A stretch of DNA of 64,000 nt from an uncultured Odoribacter sp. (GCA_900541415.1 UQJP01000021.1:12594-76593), one strand, 5' to 3'. Counted from the stretch's first letter, positions 9,142 through 18,897 are shown. Program-made: numbers and translations. Notes: generated from the letters alone by a model not told the origin.

Positions 9142-10038
9142 TCAGCCGGTTATTTTGTATTCGTTGGGAGTGATTTTTACTATTTTTTTGAACATGCGGC
9201 TGAAATGGTGGGGGTATTTAAATCCTAATTCGTAGGCGATTTCGCTGATCGATTTATCACTTCCGATAAGCAGTTCTTTGGCCCGTTCGATCGTCATGAG
9301 CTGGATATATTCCTGGGCGGATTTTCCTGTTTCTTTTTTAATCAGGTCGCCGAAATAATTGGAGGACAAATGTAACTGCTCGGCACAGAACTGCACGGAA
9401 GGCAGTCCGATGGTCTGTGGTTTATCTGAATTGAAATAGGCGGTCATTATATCCTCGAAGCGGCTCAGCAGATTGTGGTTCGGCACTTCGCGGGTGACGA
9501 ACTGGCGGTCGTAGAAACGTACGCAGTGATTGAGCAACACTTCGATATTGGCGGCGATGATCTGTTTGGTGTGTTTGTCTACGGCGTGTTCCAGTTCTTC
9601 TCTGATTTCCTGAAAGCAGTTGAGAATGATCTGGCGTTCGCGTTCAGACATGTGCAGGGCTTCGTTCGAGTTGTAAGAGAAAAACGAATAGTCTTTAATC
9701 CGGCGTGCCAAAGGCGTACCGTATAGCAAATCCGGGTGAAACATCAGCACCCAGCCTTTGGGGTTTTGTGTCACTCCGCCGTCGTCGAGGCCTGCCACCT
9801 GTCCGGGAGCCACAAATACAAGCGATCCTTCCTGATAGTCGTATGTGCTGCGGCCATACAGCAGGGAGCCGCATTCGATGTCTTTCAGGAACACGGTGTA
9901 AAATCCGAAGTTTTTTAGGGCGTGCCTGATCTGCCCGACTGTTGAAAGATCAACGATACTTATGAGCGGATGCCGGGTTTCAACGCCGAGCAGTTTGTTG
10001 TAATCCTGCACGGAATCCAGTCTGATAATCTTATTCAT
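9142..10038 (-). CDS. AraC-family transcriptional regulator
   Basis: A 298-residue regulator. Residues ~1-170 form a cupin-like sensor domain (GSLVFVAPGQVAGL). The last ~100 residues are the double helix-turn-helix of the AraC family, ending in the signature IAYELGFKYPHHFSRMFKK and TPNEYK. It converges on the sensor kinase with a 4-base gap and diverges from ccsBA. A -7 element for this strand, TATTTTTG, is at 10065-10072. The direct AATCCGT repeats at 10131-10199 could be its binding sites. The ligand is unknown. Confidence 0.9.
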   Translation of the reverse strand: MNKIIRLDSVQDYNKLLGVETRHPLISIVDLSTVGQIRHALKNFGFYTVFLKDIECGSLLYGRSTYDYQEGSLVFVAPGQVAGLDDGGVTQNPKGWVLMFHPDLLYGTPLARRIKDYSFFSYNSNEALHMSERERQIILNCFQEIREELEHAVDKHTKQIIAANIEVLLNHCVRFYDRQFVTREVPNHNLLSRFEDIMTAYFNSDKPQTIGLPSVQFCAEQLHLSSNYFGDLIKKETGKSAQEYIQLMTIERAKELLIGSDKSISEIAYELGFKYPHHFSRMFKKIVKITPNEYKITG

Positions 10039-10423
10039 TTTTTATAGTTTTTCTCTTCTCCGAGCAAAAATAAGTGTTTTATATGAGAAAAATATCTTTA
10101 TATTCCATGTTTCGGTAAATTGGGTTATGAAATCCGTAATTTGTGTTAATACTTTGGTTATTTGTTGTTTGCAATCCGTGAAACAGGGGGTGAATCCGTA
10201 ATTATTAATGGATTCACAGGGGAATATCCGGCGGTTCTGTATTGCCGGAAATCGGGAAGCCAGGGGGCGATTTTATTTCCTTTGAGGGTAAAGACCGCCG
10301 CCCTCTCGGTTTAGGGGGTGCTATACACACTATTCATCGGAGTTCTGCCGTTTTTACGAAATCTTTATTATATTTGAAGCCGTGTAAGATAAATGCGAGG
10401 CTTGTAATAATTGTAATTTTAGG
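10039..10423. promoter_or_regulatory. Divergent control region between araC-type gene and ccsBA
   Basis: About 385 bases. A minus-strand -7 element lies at 10065-10072 (plus-strand CAAAAATA) and a plus-strand TATATTTG at 10369-10376, 47 bases before ccsBA. Three AATCCGT direct repeats start at 10131, 10173 and 10193. The inverted pair GTGAATCC / GGATTCAC lies at 10190-10197 and 10210-10217. The repeat spacings of 42 and 20 bases are close to whole helical turns, as AraC-type activators prefer. A 61-codon frame at 10242-10427 has no recognisable content. Confidence 0.55.
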
Positions 10424-12826
10424 ATGAAAAAGGGAAATTACCCCCGGGTGAGTTTATTTGTTTTGTTAGTGATTTATGCCGTTGCTATGGCAGTAGCGAC
10501 ATTTGTCGAGAATAGCCAGGGAACGCCTGTGGCGAGAAAGTTGTTTTACTGTGCGTCCTGGTTCCTGCTGGTGGAATTTCTGCTGGCTGTGAATTTTATT
10601 TGGCTGGTGGTGAAGCAGAAAATGCTCACCCGCAGGCAATGGGGCAGTTTGCTGTTCCATTCCGCTTTTGTGGTGATTCTTGCCGGAGCGGGGATTACGC
10701 ACTTTTTCAGCTATGAAGGGGTGATGCATATCCGGGAAGGGCAGCAGGTGAATTATATGCTGATGGGCGACGGAACGCAGAGGCGGGAAGTGCCTTTCGA
10801 GGTTTACCTGAAAGATTTCCGGCTGGAACGCTATCCCGGCTCGCACAGTCCTTCGTCGTATGAGAGCGATGTGGTGCTGACGGTGGACGGGGAGAAGCAC
10901 GAGCGAATGATTTATATGAATAATGTGGTGGATGTGAAAGGCTACCGTTTGTTTCAGGCTTCCTACGATCCGGACGAATTGGGGACGGTGTTGTCTGTGA
11001 ACTACGATAAGCCGGGGATGATTGTGTCGTATTTCGGTTATGCCCTGATGGTGCTGGGGATGATCCTGACCTTTTTTAACCGGGAATCCCGGTTCAGGAG
11101 GCTGGTGCGGGAATTGAAACAGATGCAGGGCAGTGTCCTGAAAACCGTTGTGGCGGGGGTGTTGTTCAGTTGCCTTGTGGCGGGAGGAAGCGTTTCGGCG
11201 TATGCCTTGCCGCAGGCGGGAAGCGGGGGATTGCCCACCGTGCCGAAAGAGCAGGCGGATAAGTTCGGGAAGTTGATTGTGCAGAATCCGAAGGGACGTT
11301 TGGAGCCTGCCAATACCTGGACGCTGAAAATTTTACGGAAACTTTATCAGGCAGAACAGTATAAGGGGTTAAATTCCGACCAGTTTTTCCTGAATCTTTT
11401 GGTTTATCCCTATGAATGGAGTTTTGAGAAGTTTATCAAGATGAAGGATAAGGAGGTGCTGGATAAGTTGGGGAAGACCGGGGAATATATTGCTTTTAAC
11501 GATGTTTTCGGAGCTGACGGGGAATACCTGTTGCAGAAGGAAGTGGAGGCGATTTATGCTAAGAATCCTTCGGAGCGTAGCCGGGTGGATAACGATATTT
11601 TAAAGCTGGATGAAATGGTGAATATCGTTTTCCAGATTCAGCAGGGAATGATGTTGGCCGTTTTCCCCGATCCGAACGACCGCAACGGAAAATGGTATTC
11701 TGCCGGGGACGACCTGTCGGTGTTTCAGGACAAGGATTCTTTGTTTGTGTCGAAGATCATGAGCTGGTATGTGGCCGAACTGGCCGACCGGAATGCCAAA
11801 CAGGCGGACGATGTGCTGGGAATGATACAAACCTACCAGCAAGCTAAGAATAAGGTGATCGAGGTCGATGCGAAAAAAATCGAGGCGGAGGTGTTTTATA
11901 ATAAGGTGCATATTTTTTCCGCGATCGTGAAATACTATCTGATTTTGGGAGGGCTGTTGCTGCTGTGTGTGTTTGTGGCGTTGTTTAAGCGGGGACGGTG
12001 GACAAATCTGGCGGGCTGGATACTCACCGGAGGAATTGCCTGTGTGTTCCTGGTGCATACTTTCGGGCTGGGATTGCGTTGGTATATTTCGGGATATGCT
12101 CCCTGGACCAATTCGTATGAATCGATGGTATATGTGGCGTGGGCGATTGCGTTGGGCGGCCTGTTGTTTGCTTTCCGCACGCGGGTTGTGCCTGCCCTGA
12201 CTTCGCTGCTGGCAGGGGTGTTGCTGTTCGTGTCGGGGCTGAATCAAATGAGCCCGGAGATTACGCCTTTGGTGCCTGTGTTGCAGTCGTGGTGGCTGAT
12301 GTTGCATGTGGCCGTGATTATGGCGGGGTACGGATTCTTTTTTGTGAGCGCTTTGATGGGATTGTTCAATATGATTTTGATGATTGTGGCGAAAGGACGG
12401 GAAAAGATTCGTGAGACGATCCGGGAACTGACCATCCTGAATGAAATGGCAATGATCCTGGGGCTGATGCTGATGACTATCGGCACGTTCTTAGGGGCTG
12501 TCTGGGCGAATGAATCGTGGGGACGTTATTGGGGCTGGGACCCGAAGGAAACCTGGGCGTTGATCTCGGTGATCGTCTATACTTTGGTGTTACACTTGCG
12601 CCTGATTCCCGGCTGGAAAAGCAAATGGCTGTTTAACCTGCTGTCGCTGCTGGCTATCGCTTCGGTGCTGATGACTTATTTCGGGGTGAATTATTATTTA
12701 AGCGGCATGCACTCTTATGGAAAAACCGATGCGCAGTTATTGCCCGCTCCTTTCATTATCGGGGGAATTGTCGTGGTGGTCATTGCGGTGTGGTCGGGAA
12801 TGAAGAAAAAAGAGATCGGCGAATGA
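10424..12826 (+). CDS. ccsA: Fused cytochrome c maturation protein CcsBA
   Basis: System II cytochrome c synthase that exports heme and attaches it to CXXCH apocytochromes at the periplasmic face. The N-terminal ~270 residues are ResB/CcsB-like, with several membrane helices (VSLFVLLVIYAVAMAV; FHSAFVVILAGAGITHFF). A periplasmic region of ~230 residues follows. The C-terminal ~280 residues are CcsA, with multiple helices and the heme-handling WGxxWGWDPKETWALI signature. At 800 residues it is close to the family length. It stands alone; upstream is the divergent AraC regulator. Confidence 0.92.
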   Translation: MKKGNYPRVSLFVLLVIYAVAMAVATFVENSQGTPVARKLFYCASWFLLVEFLLAVNFIWLVVKQKMLTRRQWGSLLFHSAFVVILAGAGITHFFSYEGVMHIREGQQVNYMLMGDGTQRREVPFEVYLKDFRLERYPGSHSPSSYESDVVLTVDGEKHERMIYMNNVVDVKGYRLFQASYDPDELGTVLSVNYDKPGMIVSYFGYALMVLGMILTFFNRESRFRRLVRELKQMQGSVLKTVVAGVLFSCLVAGGSVSAYALPQAGSGGLPTVPKEQADKFGKLIVQNPKGRLEPANTWTLKILRKLYQAEQYKGLNSDQFFLNLLVYPYEWSFEKFIKMKDKEVLDKLGKTGEYIAFNDVFGADGEYLLQKEVEAIYAKNPSERSRVDNDILKLDEMVNIVFQIQQGMMLAVFPDPNDRNGKWYSAGDDLSVFQDKDSLFVSKIMSWYVAELADRNAKQADDVLGMIQTYQQAKNKVIEVDAKKIEAEVFYNKVHIFSAIVKYYLILGGLLLLCVFVALFKRGRWTNLAGWILTGGIACVFLVHTFGLGLRWYISGYAPWTNSYESMVYVAWAIALGGLLFAFRTRVVPALTSLLAGVLLFVSGLNQMSPEITPLVPVLQSWWLMLHVAVIMAGYGFFFVSALMGLFNMILMIVAKGREKIRETIRELTILNEMAMILGLMLMTIGTFLGAVWANESWGRYWGWDPKETWALISVIVYTLVLHLRLIPGWKSKWLFNLLSLLAIASVLMTYFGVNYYLSGMHSYGKTDAQLLPAPFIIGGIVVVVIAVWSGMKKKEIGE

Positions 12827-13127
12827 TTGCCGTGGGCGGCGGGCTGTGAAGCGGGTGTGTGTGGCAGTACCGGGGCCGGGGAATGATTCCGGGATGCAGG
12901 CAGGATGGGAAAGGCCGCATGAAACGCCGGAAGAAAATAGGGAATAGGATTTATATATATAAGGAATAACCGTTTTTGGGGGGAAGATGAAAGTGCGGGA
13001 AGGGGACGGAATGTGTGTGTCAGTATATGAGCAACCGATTGCTCAAACGGTTTTTACTTTGAAAACGGAATCATTAGGGCGTGTCCGGGCGGACATGAGA
13101 TTATAGGACTAATTTAAAGAAAAGACG
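12827..13127 (+). other. Intergenic region before the glycan cluster
   Basis: About 300 bases, purine-rich in its first half, with no clear terminator for ccsBA. It contains the LacI-type operator at 13028-13045. A possible -7 element TTACTTTG (one mismatch) lies downstream at 13054-13061. Confidence 0.6.
13028..13045. promoter_or_regulatory. LacI-type operator, site A
   Basis: TGAGCAACCGATTGCTCA is an 18-base near-perfect palindrome sharing the CAAyCGrTTG core with four other sites in the window. Unlike those, no good TAnnTTTG lies two bases ahead of it. A -7-like TTACTTTG follows at 13054-13061, so the operator would cover the -33 region. It heads the GH105-type gene at 13128. Confidence 0.7.
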
Positions 13128-14246
13128 ATGAAAAAACTGATTTTGTTGGCTGCGTGTGTATCTTTCGCGGCATGGGGAAAGGCACAGCCTTTCCGGGCGG
13201 ATTTCCAAAAAAACGAGGTGACAAAGGTGATGAAGGCCGTGGCCGACTGGCAGGTCGAAAATTGGGATAAGGTCAGGCACGGCTGGGACGACTGGACGAA
13301 CGGGGCTTTGTACGTGGGGATGTATGCGTGGGGAGAGATGGCGGATGTTGCCGGACAAAAAAATCCTTATTTTGCTTTTCTCACCAAAGTGGGAAACCGG
13401 AACGGCTGGCAGCCCGGTAAGCGGATGTATCATGCCGACGATATTTGCGTGGCGCAAATGTATATAGATATGTATCGGCAGAGCGGCAAGAAGAATGAAA
13501 GGTGGATTATGCCGACTTTGGTGCGTACGGACTGGGTGATGAAACATCCTGCCCCGCAGAAGCCGGGAGCCCGTTTCGGCGGGGGTAATACCGATTGCTG
13601 GACGTGGTGCGATGCTTTGTTTATGGCTCCTCCGGTGTATGCCCGCCTGTATAATATGACCGGGGAAAAACGGTATATGAAATTTGCCGACAAGGAGTTT
13701 AAATTCACTTACAGCGAATTATACGATCATGAAGAGAAGCTGTTTTTCCGGGATAACACTTATATCGGCAAACAGGAAAAGAACGGGAAGAAAATTTTCT
13801 GGGGACGCGGAAACGGTTGGGTGATGGGCGGACTTTGCGAAATTTTGCAGGAATTGCCGAAGAAAGACCGCTATCGTAAATTTTATGAGCAATTGTTTCA
13901 GGAAATGGCGGCGAGCGTGGTGCGTTGCCAGCAGCCCAGCGGTTATTGGAGTGCCAGTATGCTCGATCCGGAAAGCTATCCGGCTCCGGAAACCAGCGGA
14001 ACGGGATTTTTTGTGTATGCTCTGGCCTATGGGGTGAACGAGGGGTTGCTGCCTGCCGACGAGTATATGCCTGCCGTGCGTAAGGGGTGGAAGGCGTTGG
14101 TCGATGCAGTGGAAGCCGGCGGAAAACTGGGATATGTGCAGCCTATCGGAGCCGATCCCCGGAAAGTGAATGCCAGTATGACGGAAGTGTATGGTGTGGG
14201 GGCTTTTCTGCTGGCGGGACGTGAAATTTATAAGATGTCTGAATAA
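13128..14246 (+). CDS. GH105-type unsaturated uronyl hydrolase
   Basis: Removes the 4,5-unsaturated uronic acid left on oligosaccharides by polysaccharide lyases. The 372-residue protein has a Sec signal (MKKLILLAACVSFAAWGKAQ). Its (alpha/alpha)6 barrel has the signatures WGRGNGWVMGGL and ETSGTGFFVYALAYGVN, typical of GH105 (YteR-like) proteins. A GH88 gene for the same job lies further downstream (22226), so the two may differ in the sugar or linkage accepted. Preceded by operator site A. Confidence 0.8.
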   Translation: MKKLILLAACVSFAAWGKAQPFRADFQKNEVTKVMKAVADWQVENWDKVRHGWDDWTNGALYVGMYAWGEMADVAGQKNPYFAFLTKVGNRNGWQPGKRMYHADDICVAQMYIDMYRQSGKKNERWIMPTLVRTDWVMKHPAPQKPGARFGGGNTDCWTWCDALFMAPPVYARLYNMTGEKRYMKFADKEFKFTYSELYDHEEKLFFRDNTYIGKQEKNGKKIFWGRGNGWVMGGLCEILQELPKKDRYRKFYEQLFQEMAASVVRCQQPSGYWSASMLDPESYPAPETSGTGFFVYALAYGVNEGLLPADEYMPAVRKGWKALVDAVEAGGKLGYVQPIGADPRKVNASMTEVYGVGAFLLAGREIYKMSE

Positions 14247-14389
14247 AAATCAGGTGAAATGGGGGTAAACGATTGAAGTTCATAGTTTTGTTGATGAAAA
14301 TTGGCTTACGGACGGATTGACTTTACCCCTTTTTTAGAGCAGGTGTAAAAATTTTTTCGGGAGAAATTTGTTTTATTTTTATTAAAATT

Positions 14390-14419
14390 TTTGTTTGCGA
14401 TTTTTTTTTAATATGTTTG
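14390..14419 (+). promoter_or_regulatory. Promoter of the main enzyme operon
   Basis: TTTG (14390-14393), an 18-base spacer and TATGTTTG (14412-14419) match the Bacteroidota consensus exactly. The operator core starts two bases later, over the expected transcription start. Confidence 0.75.
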
Positions 14420-14421
14420 TT

Positions 14422-14431
14422 CAATCGATTG
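14422..14431. promoter_or_regulatory. LacI-type operator, site B
   Basis: CAATCGATTG is a perfect palindrome inside TTCAATCGATTGCGTTG, placed two bases after the -7 element and 26 bases before the GH20 start codon. The surrounding 20 bases match site C almost exactly. A second CAATCGGTTG lies at 14590-14599 inside the gene. Confidence 0.85.
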
Positions 14432-14456
14432 CGTTGTTATTATTAAATCAGAGAGA

Positions 14457-16067
14457 ATGAAAAGTAAATTTTATTTAGTGCTATTGTCATTGATAGCGTC
14501 TCATTTTGTTTTAGCCCAGAAAGTTAATGTAATCCCTTATCCACAATCCGTGGTGATCCGTGAAGGAGTATTTGAATTACGTAAAGGTGCAATCGGTTGT
14601 TCGGACGCTTCTGTTATGCCGGAGGCTCTTTATTTGAAAGAGAAATTGGAAAAACAGGGAACGGTGGTTTCTGCCAAGGTTGCCAAAAAAGCTCCGATTT
14701 TCTTATCCTTAGAGCCCGGATCGGGTGAAAAAGAGGCGTATCGCCTGGAAATCAGTCCCAAACAAATCACTGTGCGTGCTGCCGACCGTGCCGGAATTTT
14801 CTATGGTTTGCAGACTTTGTTGCAGATGGCGGAAACCGGGGGAGGCCGTTTGAGCGTTCCGTGTTGCGAGATCAGCGATGCGCCGCGTTACGGCTGGAGA
14901 GGCTATATGCTGGACGAATCCCGCCATTTCTTCGGTAAAGAAAAAGTGAAACAGCTTTTGGACTATATGGCTGTTTATAAGCTGAACAAATTCCATTGGC
15001 ATCTGACCGACGAATCGGGCTGGAGAATCGAAATCAAGCAATATCCGAAGTTGGCGACGGTGGGAGGAAAAGGAAACTGGAGCGATCCGAATTGCCCGGA
15101 TGTGCGTTATTATACACAGGAAGAAATTAAAGAGCTGGTGGCTTATGCGGCTGCCCGCCACATCGAAGTGATCCCGGAAGTCGATATGCCGGGACATGCC
15201 ACGGCGGCCAATATGGCCTATCCCGAATTGTCGGGAGGCGGCACGCCGGAGCATCCCGATTTTACGTTTAATGTGGGAAAAGAAGAGGTATACACATTCC
15301 TGACGAATGTTCTCCGGGAGGTGACCACCTTGTTCCCCTCGCCTTATTTGCATATTGGCGGGGATGAGGTGTCGTTCGGCATCAAAGCCTGGGAAACCGA
15401 TCCGTATGTGCAGGCGTTGATGAAGCGGGAAGGTATGACGAAGGTGCGGGAGGCCGAGCGTTATTTTATGCACCGGATGACCGACACGGTTCGCCATCTC
15501 GGTAAAGTGCTGGTGGGTTGGGACGAGTTGCTGGATTTGAATGTAGACACGGCGCGTACGGTCATCATGTGGTGGCGTCACGACCGGGTGTACCAGTTGA
15601 AAAAATCGCTTGCCGGAGGTTATGCCACGGTGATGTGTCCCCGCCGTCCGTTGTATTTCGATTTTATTCAATATACAGGTCATAAATGGGGACGGGTGTG
15701 GAACGGTTTCTGTCCGTTGGAGGATGTGTACGCCTTTCCCGACAAGGGGATGGCTTCCTGGGGATTGCCGCAGGAACAGTTACACCTGATCCGGGGGATT
15801 CAGGCGAATCTGTGGACAGAGCGTGTGCATAATCAAAACCGCCTCGATTATATGACTTTTCCGCGAATCTGTGCGTTGGCCGAATCGGCATGGACACAGC
15901 CGGAAATGAAGAATTTCGACAGTTTCAGCCGGAGAATGGAGAATGCCTATCGGGCTTTCGACGGGGACGGCATTTATTATTTCGACCACCGGAATCCTTC
16001 CCGGCATGCCGAGCCGGATGGCCCGCAGCAGAAGAAAAGGGATGTTCCGATGGATTTCAGGGATTGA
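14457..16067 (+). CDS. Beta-N-acetylhexosaminidase, GH20
   Basis: Removes non-reducing terminal beta-linked GlcNAc or GalNAc, as needed after uronate removal from chondroitin or hyaluronan fragments. 536 residues: a Sec signal (MKSKFYLVLLSLIASHFVLAQ), a GH20b N-terminal domain (~25-145), then the TIM barrel. Key elements are WHLTDESGWR and HIGGDEV, with the catalytic Asp303-Glu304 pair of the substrate-assisted mechanism. First gene of the long operon; operator B and a canonical promoter lie immediately upstream. Confidence 0.95.
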   Translation: MKSKFYLVLLSLIASHFVLAQKVNVIPYPQSVVIREGVFELRKGAIGCSDASVMPEALYLKEKLEKQGTVVSAKVAKKAPIFLSLEPGSGEKEAYRLEISPKQITVRAADRAGIFYGLQTLLQMAETGGGRLSVPCCEISDAPRYGWRGYMLDESRHFFGKEKVKQLLDYMAVYKLNKFHWHLTDESGWRIEIKQYPKLATVGGKGNWSDPNCPDVRYYTQEEIKELVAYAAARHIEVIPEVDMPGHATAANMAYPELSGGGTPEHPDFTFNVGKEEVYTFLTNVLREVTTLFPSPYLHIGGDEVSFGIKAWETDPYVQALMKREGMTKVREAERYFMHRMTDTVRHLGKVLVGWDELLDLNVDTARTVIMWWRHDRVYQLKKSLAGGYATVMCPRRPLYFDFIQYTGHKWGRVWNGFCPLEDVYAFPDKGMASWGLPQEQLHLIRGIQANLWTERVHNQNRLDYMTFPRICALAESAWTQPEMKNFDSFSRRMENAYRAFDGDGIYYFDHRNPSRHAEPDGPQQKKRDVPMDFRD

Positions 16068-16340
16068 GGAAAAAGGTTGTAGGTGTGTGCTATCGAGGAA
16101 CCGGGAGAAGAATTAAGTTAGGTTTGGGAAGTAAATTCAGGATTAAAGGAATTTGTTTAGTATTCAAAATTCAATTTTCAGGCAATCCTTTCTTGAATTG
16201 CAAGTATAGAGCCGGTACTCGAAGCATTTTTTCCGGTTGTCTGTCCGGTGGTGGTAACCCGGACAGGCAGCAGGAATTTTTATACAGAAAGTTAGCGAGA
16301 AATAAGGTAAACCACCGTATGATATAAAATGTGCGTATTT
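16068..16340 (+). other. Intergenic region between GH20 and GH89 genes
   Basis: About 270 bases. It contains one hairpin, CTGTCCGG (16241-16248) with CCGGACAG (16259-16266), without a U-tract. I find no convincing promoter or operator, so read-through from the GH20 promoter is likely. The hairpin may be a processing or stability element. Confidence 0.5.
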
Positions 16341-18599
16341 ATGAAAAAACTGATTTTATTGTTATTGTGTTCCGTGCAGTTGGCGGCTTTCGGTGATGAG
16401 AGGGTCAAGGCGGCTTATAGTCTGATAGAGCGAATTACACCGGGATACGGAAAGCAGTTCCGGCTGGAAATCATAGCCCCGGAGGATGGGAACGATGTGT
16501 ATGAGATCGACCGGAAGGGCAATAAGGTGGTTTTACGCGGAAACAATACGGTGGCCCTGGCTACGGCTTTTAACTGGTATCTGAAATATACCTGCCAGGC
16601 GCATGTGTCGTGGTTCGGCAATCAGTTGAATTTGCCGAAACGCCTGCCTTTGCCTGAGGGGAAAGAAAGACGGACGATACAGGGGAAATACCGGGTGTAT
16701 ATGAATTATTGCACGGTGAGTTATACCGCTGCCTGGTGGGATTGGGAACGCTGGCAGCAGGAAATCGATTATATGGCGATGAATTCCATCAATATGCCTT
16801 TGTCGGTGGTAGGGTTGGAAGGCGTGTGGTATAATGCTTTGCTGAAATATGGTTTTACCGATGAGGAAGCCCGTACTTTTTTGGCGGGTCCGGGGCATTT
16901 TGCCTGGCAATGGATGCAGAATTTACAGAGCTATGGCGGACCGTTGCCCAAGTCGTGGATCGACAGCCATGTGAAATTGGGACAACAGATTATGGATCGT
17001 CAGCTGGAATTGGGCATGCAGCCGATACAGCAGGGTTTTTCAGGATATGTGCCGCGTGAGTTCAAACAGAAATTCCCGGATGCGAAAATCAAGCAACAGG
17101 GATCGTGGTGCGGTTTTAAAGGGGCTGCGCAGCTGGATCCCACCGATCCGCTTTTTTCCGAGTTCGGACGTGCTTTTTTGGAAGAAGAAAAGAAATTGTT
17201 CGGGGCACACGGCGTGTATGCTGCCGATCCTTTCCACGAGAGTGCCCCGCCTGTGAATACGCCGGAGTACCTGAATGCGGTGGGACGGTCTATCCATAAG
17301 CTGTTTAAGGATTTCGATCCGGATGCGCTTTGGGCGATGCAGGCGTGGAGTTTGCGTGAAAATATCGTGAAGGTGGTGCCTAAAACCGATTTGTTGATAT
17401 TAGACCTGAACGGGGCTAAAAGCAGTAAGCCGGGAGCCTGTTGGGGGTATCCGCTGGTGGCCGGGAATTTGCATAATTTCGGGGGACGCATTAACCTGCA
17501 CGGCGATTTGCGGCTGCTGGCTTCCAACCAATATGTCCGGGCGCGGGTAGGTTCGCCGAATGTGTGCGGATCGGGATTGTTTATGGAATCGATCGTGCAG
17601 AATCCGGTGTATTACGATCTGGCGTTCGAAATGCCGAATTATTCGGAAGCTATTCCGGTGGAAGAATGGCTGAAAAAATATGCTCATCGTCGCTACGGGG
17701 CAAAATCGGAGGCTGCGGAAAAAGCCTGGATGAAATTGCTGGAAGGGCCTTATCGTCCGGGAACGAACGGTACGGAATTGAGTTCGATTATAGCCGCCCG
17801 TCCGGCGTTGAATGTGAAGAAATCGGGACCGAATGCGGGTTTGGGGATTCCTTATTCTCCGCTTTTAGTGATCGAGGCGGAACGCCTGTTGTTACAGGAT
17901 GCCGATAAATTGGGAGCGTCTAAGCCTTACCGTTTCGATATTGTGGATGTACAACGGCAATTAATGACGAATTTGGGGCAGGCCATTCATAAGCAGGCCG
18001 CCGAAGCTTTCCGGCAGAAAGATAAAGCCGCTTTTGCATTGCATAGCGGGCGTTTCCTGCAATTGCTGAAAGATGCGGACGAATTGCTGCGTACGCGTGA
18101 AGAGTTTAATTTCGATAAATGGTTGTCGGATGCCCGGAGTTGGGGGAAGACCGAAGCAGAAAAGAATTTGCTTGAAAAAGATGCTACGGCTTTGGTCACG
18201 GTGTGGGGAGCCGACGGCGATCCGTTGATTTTCGATTATTCCTGGCGGGAATGGACGGGGTTGATTGAGGGGTATTACTTGAAACGCTGGGAGAAATTTT
18301 ATGCCATGTTGCAGCAGCACCTGGATGCGGGAACGGATTATTCCGAGGAAGGCCTGAGGCTTACTCACGGCCGGGAGTCGTTCCGGGCCAACGAATTTTA
18401 CAGTCAGTTGGGCGACTGGGAACTGGCGTTTGTAAATACTCCGAATAAGGGACGTACCCCGGTGACAACGGGCGATGAAATCGAGGTGGCGAAACGGATG
18501 TTCGATAAATACAGTCGTCTGGCGGGCGAGTATTATGAAAAAGAAATGAAGGCCGAGGAGATTAAAGAGGGGAAAAGATACGAGAATTTAGGAGAATAA
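16341..18599 (+). CDS. Alpha-N-acetylglucosaminidase, GH89 (NAGLU-like)
   Basis: Hydrolyses terminal alpha-linked N-acetylglucosamine, the linkage of heparan sulfate. It is the bacterial relative of human lysosomal NAGLU. About 752 residues. The start at ATG 16341 puts the signal peptide (MKKLILLLLCSVQLAAFG) at the N-terminus; an ATG at 16329 adds four residues. The three NAGLU regions are present: an N-terminal alpha/beta domain, the catalytic barrel (NYCTVSYTAAWWDWERWQQE; DPFHESAPP) and a helical C-terminal domain (SWREWTGLIEGYYLKRWEKF). Same direction as its neighbours. Confidence 0.93.
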   Translation: MKKLILLLLCSVQLAAFGDERVKAAYSLIERITPGYGKQFRLEIIAPEDGNDVYEIDRKGNKVVLRGNNTVALATAFNWYLKYTCQAHVSWFGNQLNLPKRLPLPEGKERRTIQGKYRVYMNYCTVSYTAAWWDWERWQQEIDYMAMNSINMPLSVVGLEGVWYNALLKYGFTDEEARTFLAGPGHFAWQWMQNLQSYGGPLPKSWIDSHVKLGQQIMDRQLELGMQPIQQGFSGYVPREFKQKFPDAKIKQQGSWCGFKGAAQLDPTDPLFSEFGRAFLEEEKKLFGAHGVYAADPFHESAPPVNTPEYLNAVGRSIHKLFKDFDPDALWAMQAWSLRENIVKVVPKTDLLILDLNGAKSSKPGACWGYPLVAGNLHNFGGRINLHGDLRLLASNQYVRARVGSPNVCGSGLFMESIVQNPVYYDLAFEMPNYSEAIPVEEWLKKYAHRRYGAKSEAAEKAWMKLLEGPYRPGTNGTELSSIIAARPALNVKKSGPNAGLGIPYSPLLVIEAERLLLQDADKLGASKPYRFDIVDVQRQLMTNLGQAIHKQAAEAFRQKDKAAFALHSGRFLQLLKDADELLRTREEFNFDKWLSDARSWGKTEAEKNLLEKDATALVTVWGADGDPLIFDYSWREWTGLIEGYYLKRWEKFYAMLQQHLDAGTDYSEEGLRLTHGRESFRANEFYSQLGDWELAFVNTPNKGRTPVTTGDEIEVAKRMFDKYSRLAGEYYEKEMKAEEIKEGKRYENLGE

Positions 18600-18897
18600 A
18601 ATCAGTTTTTGGGGGGGAGAAAGCGGGGAAGTAAAGGTAACCGGGAAAGATATAAAAAAGAGTTCCATTGGGGAACGTTTCAGGTTTCGGGCGAAATTTG
18701 GGATACGGATAAAATGTTTAGGCGGCAGGGGAAACGGAGGGGAAGGATCGGGAAGGAGGCAGAGGGGAGAGTTATACCCTGTTTGGAACGGGGCATAACA
18801 GGAAAGCCGAAAATCGGGACAAACGTTTGAGGAACGGGGGGGCGAAATTTGCCCGATACGAAGTATCGATAGGGGATTATAAATAAAAAAATATACC
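18600..18897 (+). other. Purine-rich intergenic region
   Basis: About 300 bases, strongly G/A-rich on the plus strand, with no good promoter, operator or terminator. A 73-codon frame inside it has no protein-like features. Confidence 0.5.

Noticed and set aside
10242..10427. 61-codon frame before ccsBA
   Set aside because: No family features, and it overlaps the likely promoter of ccsBA.
16241..16266. Hairpin between GH20 and GH89 genes as a terminator
   Set aside because: No U-tract follows the perfect 8-bp stem.
18609..18830. 73-codon frame in a purine-rich spacer
   Set aside because: Composed almost only of Gly, Arg, Lys and Glu because of base composition; no sign of selection as a protein.
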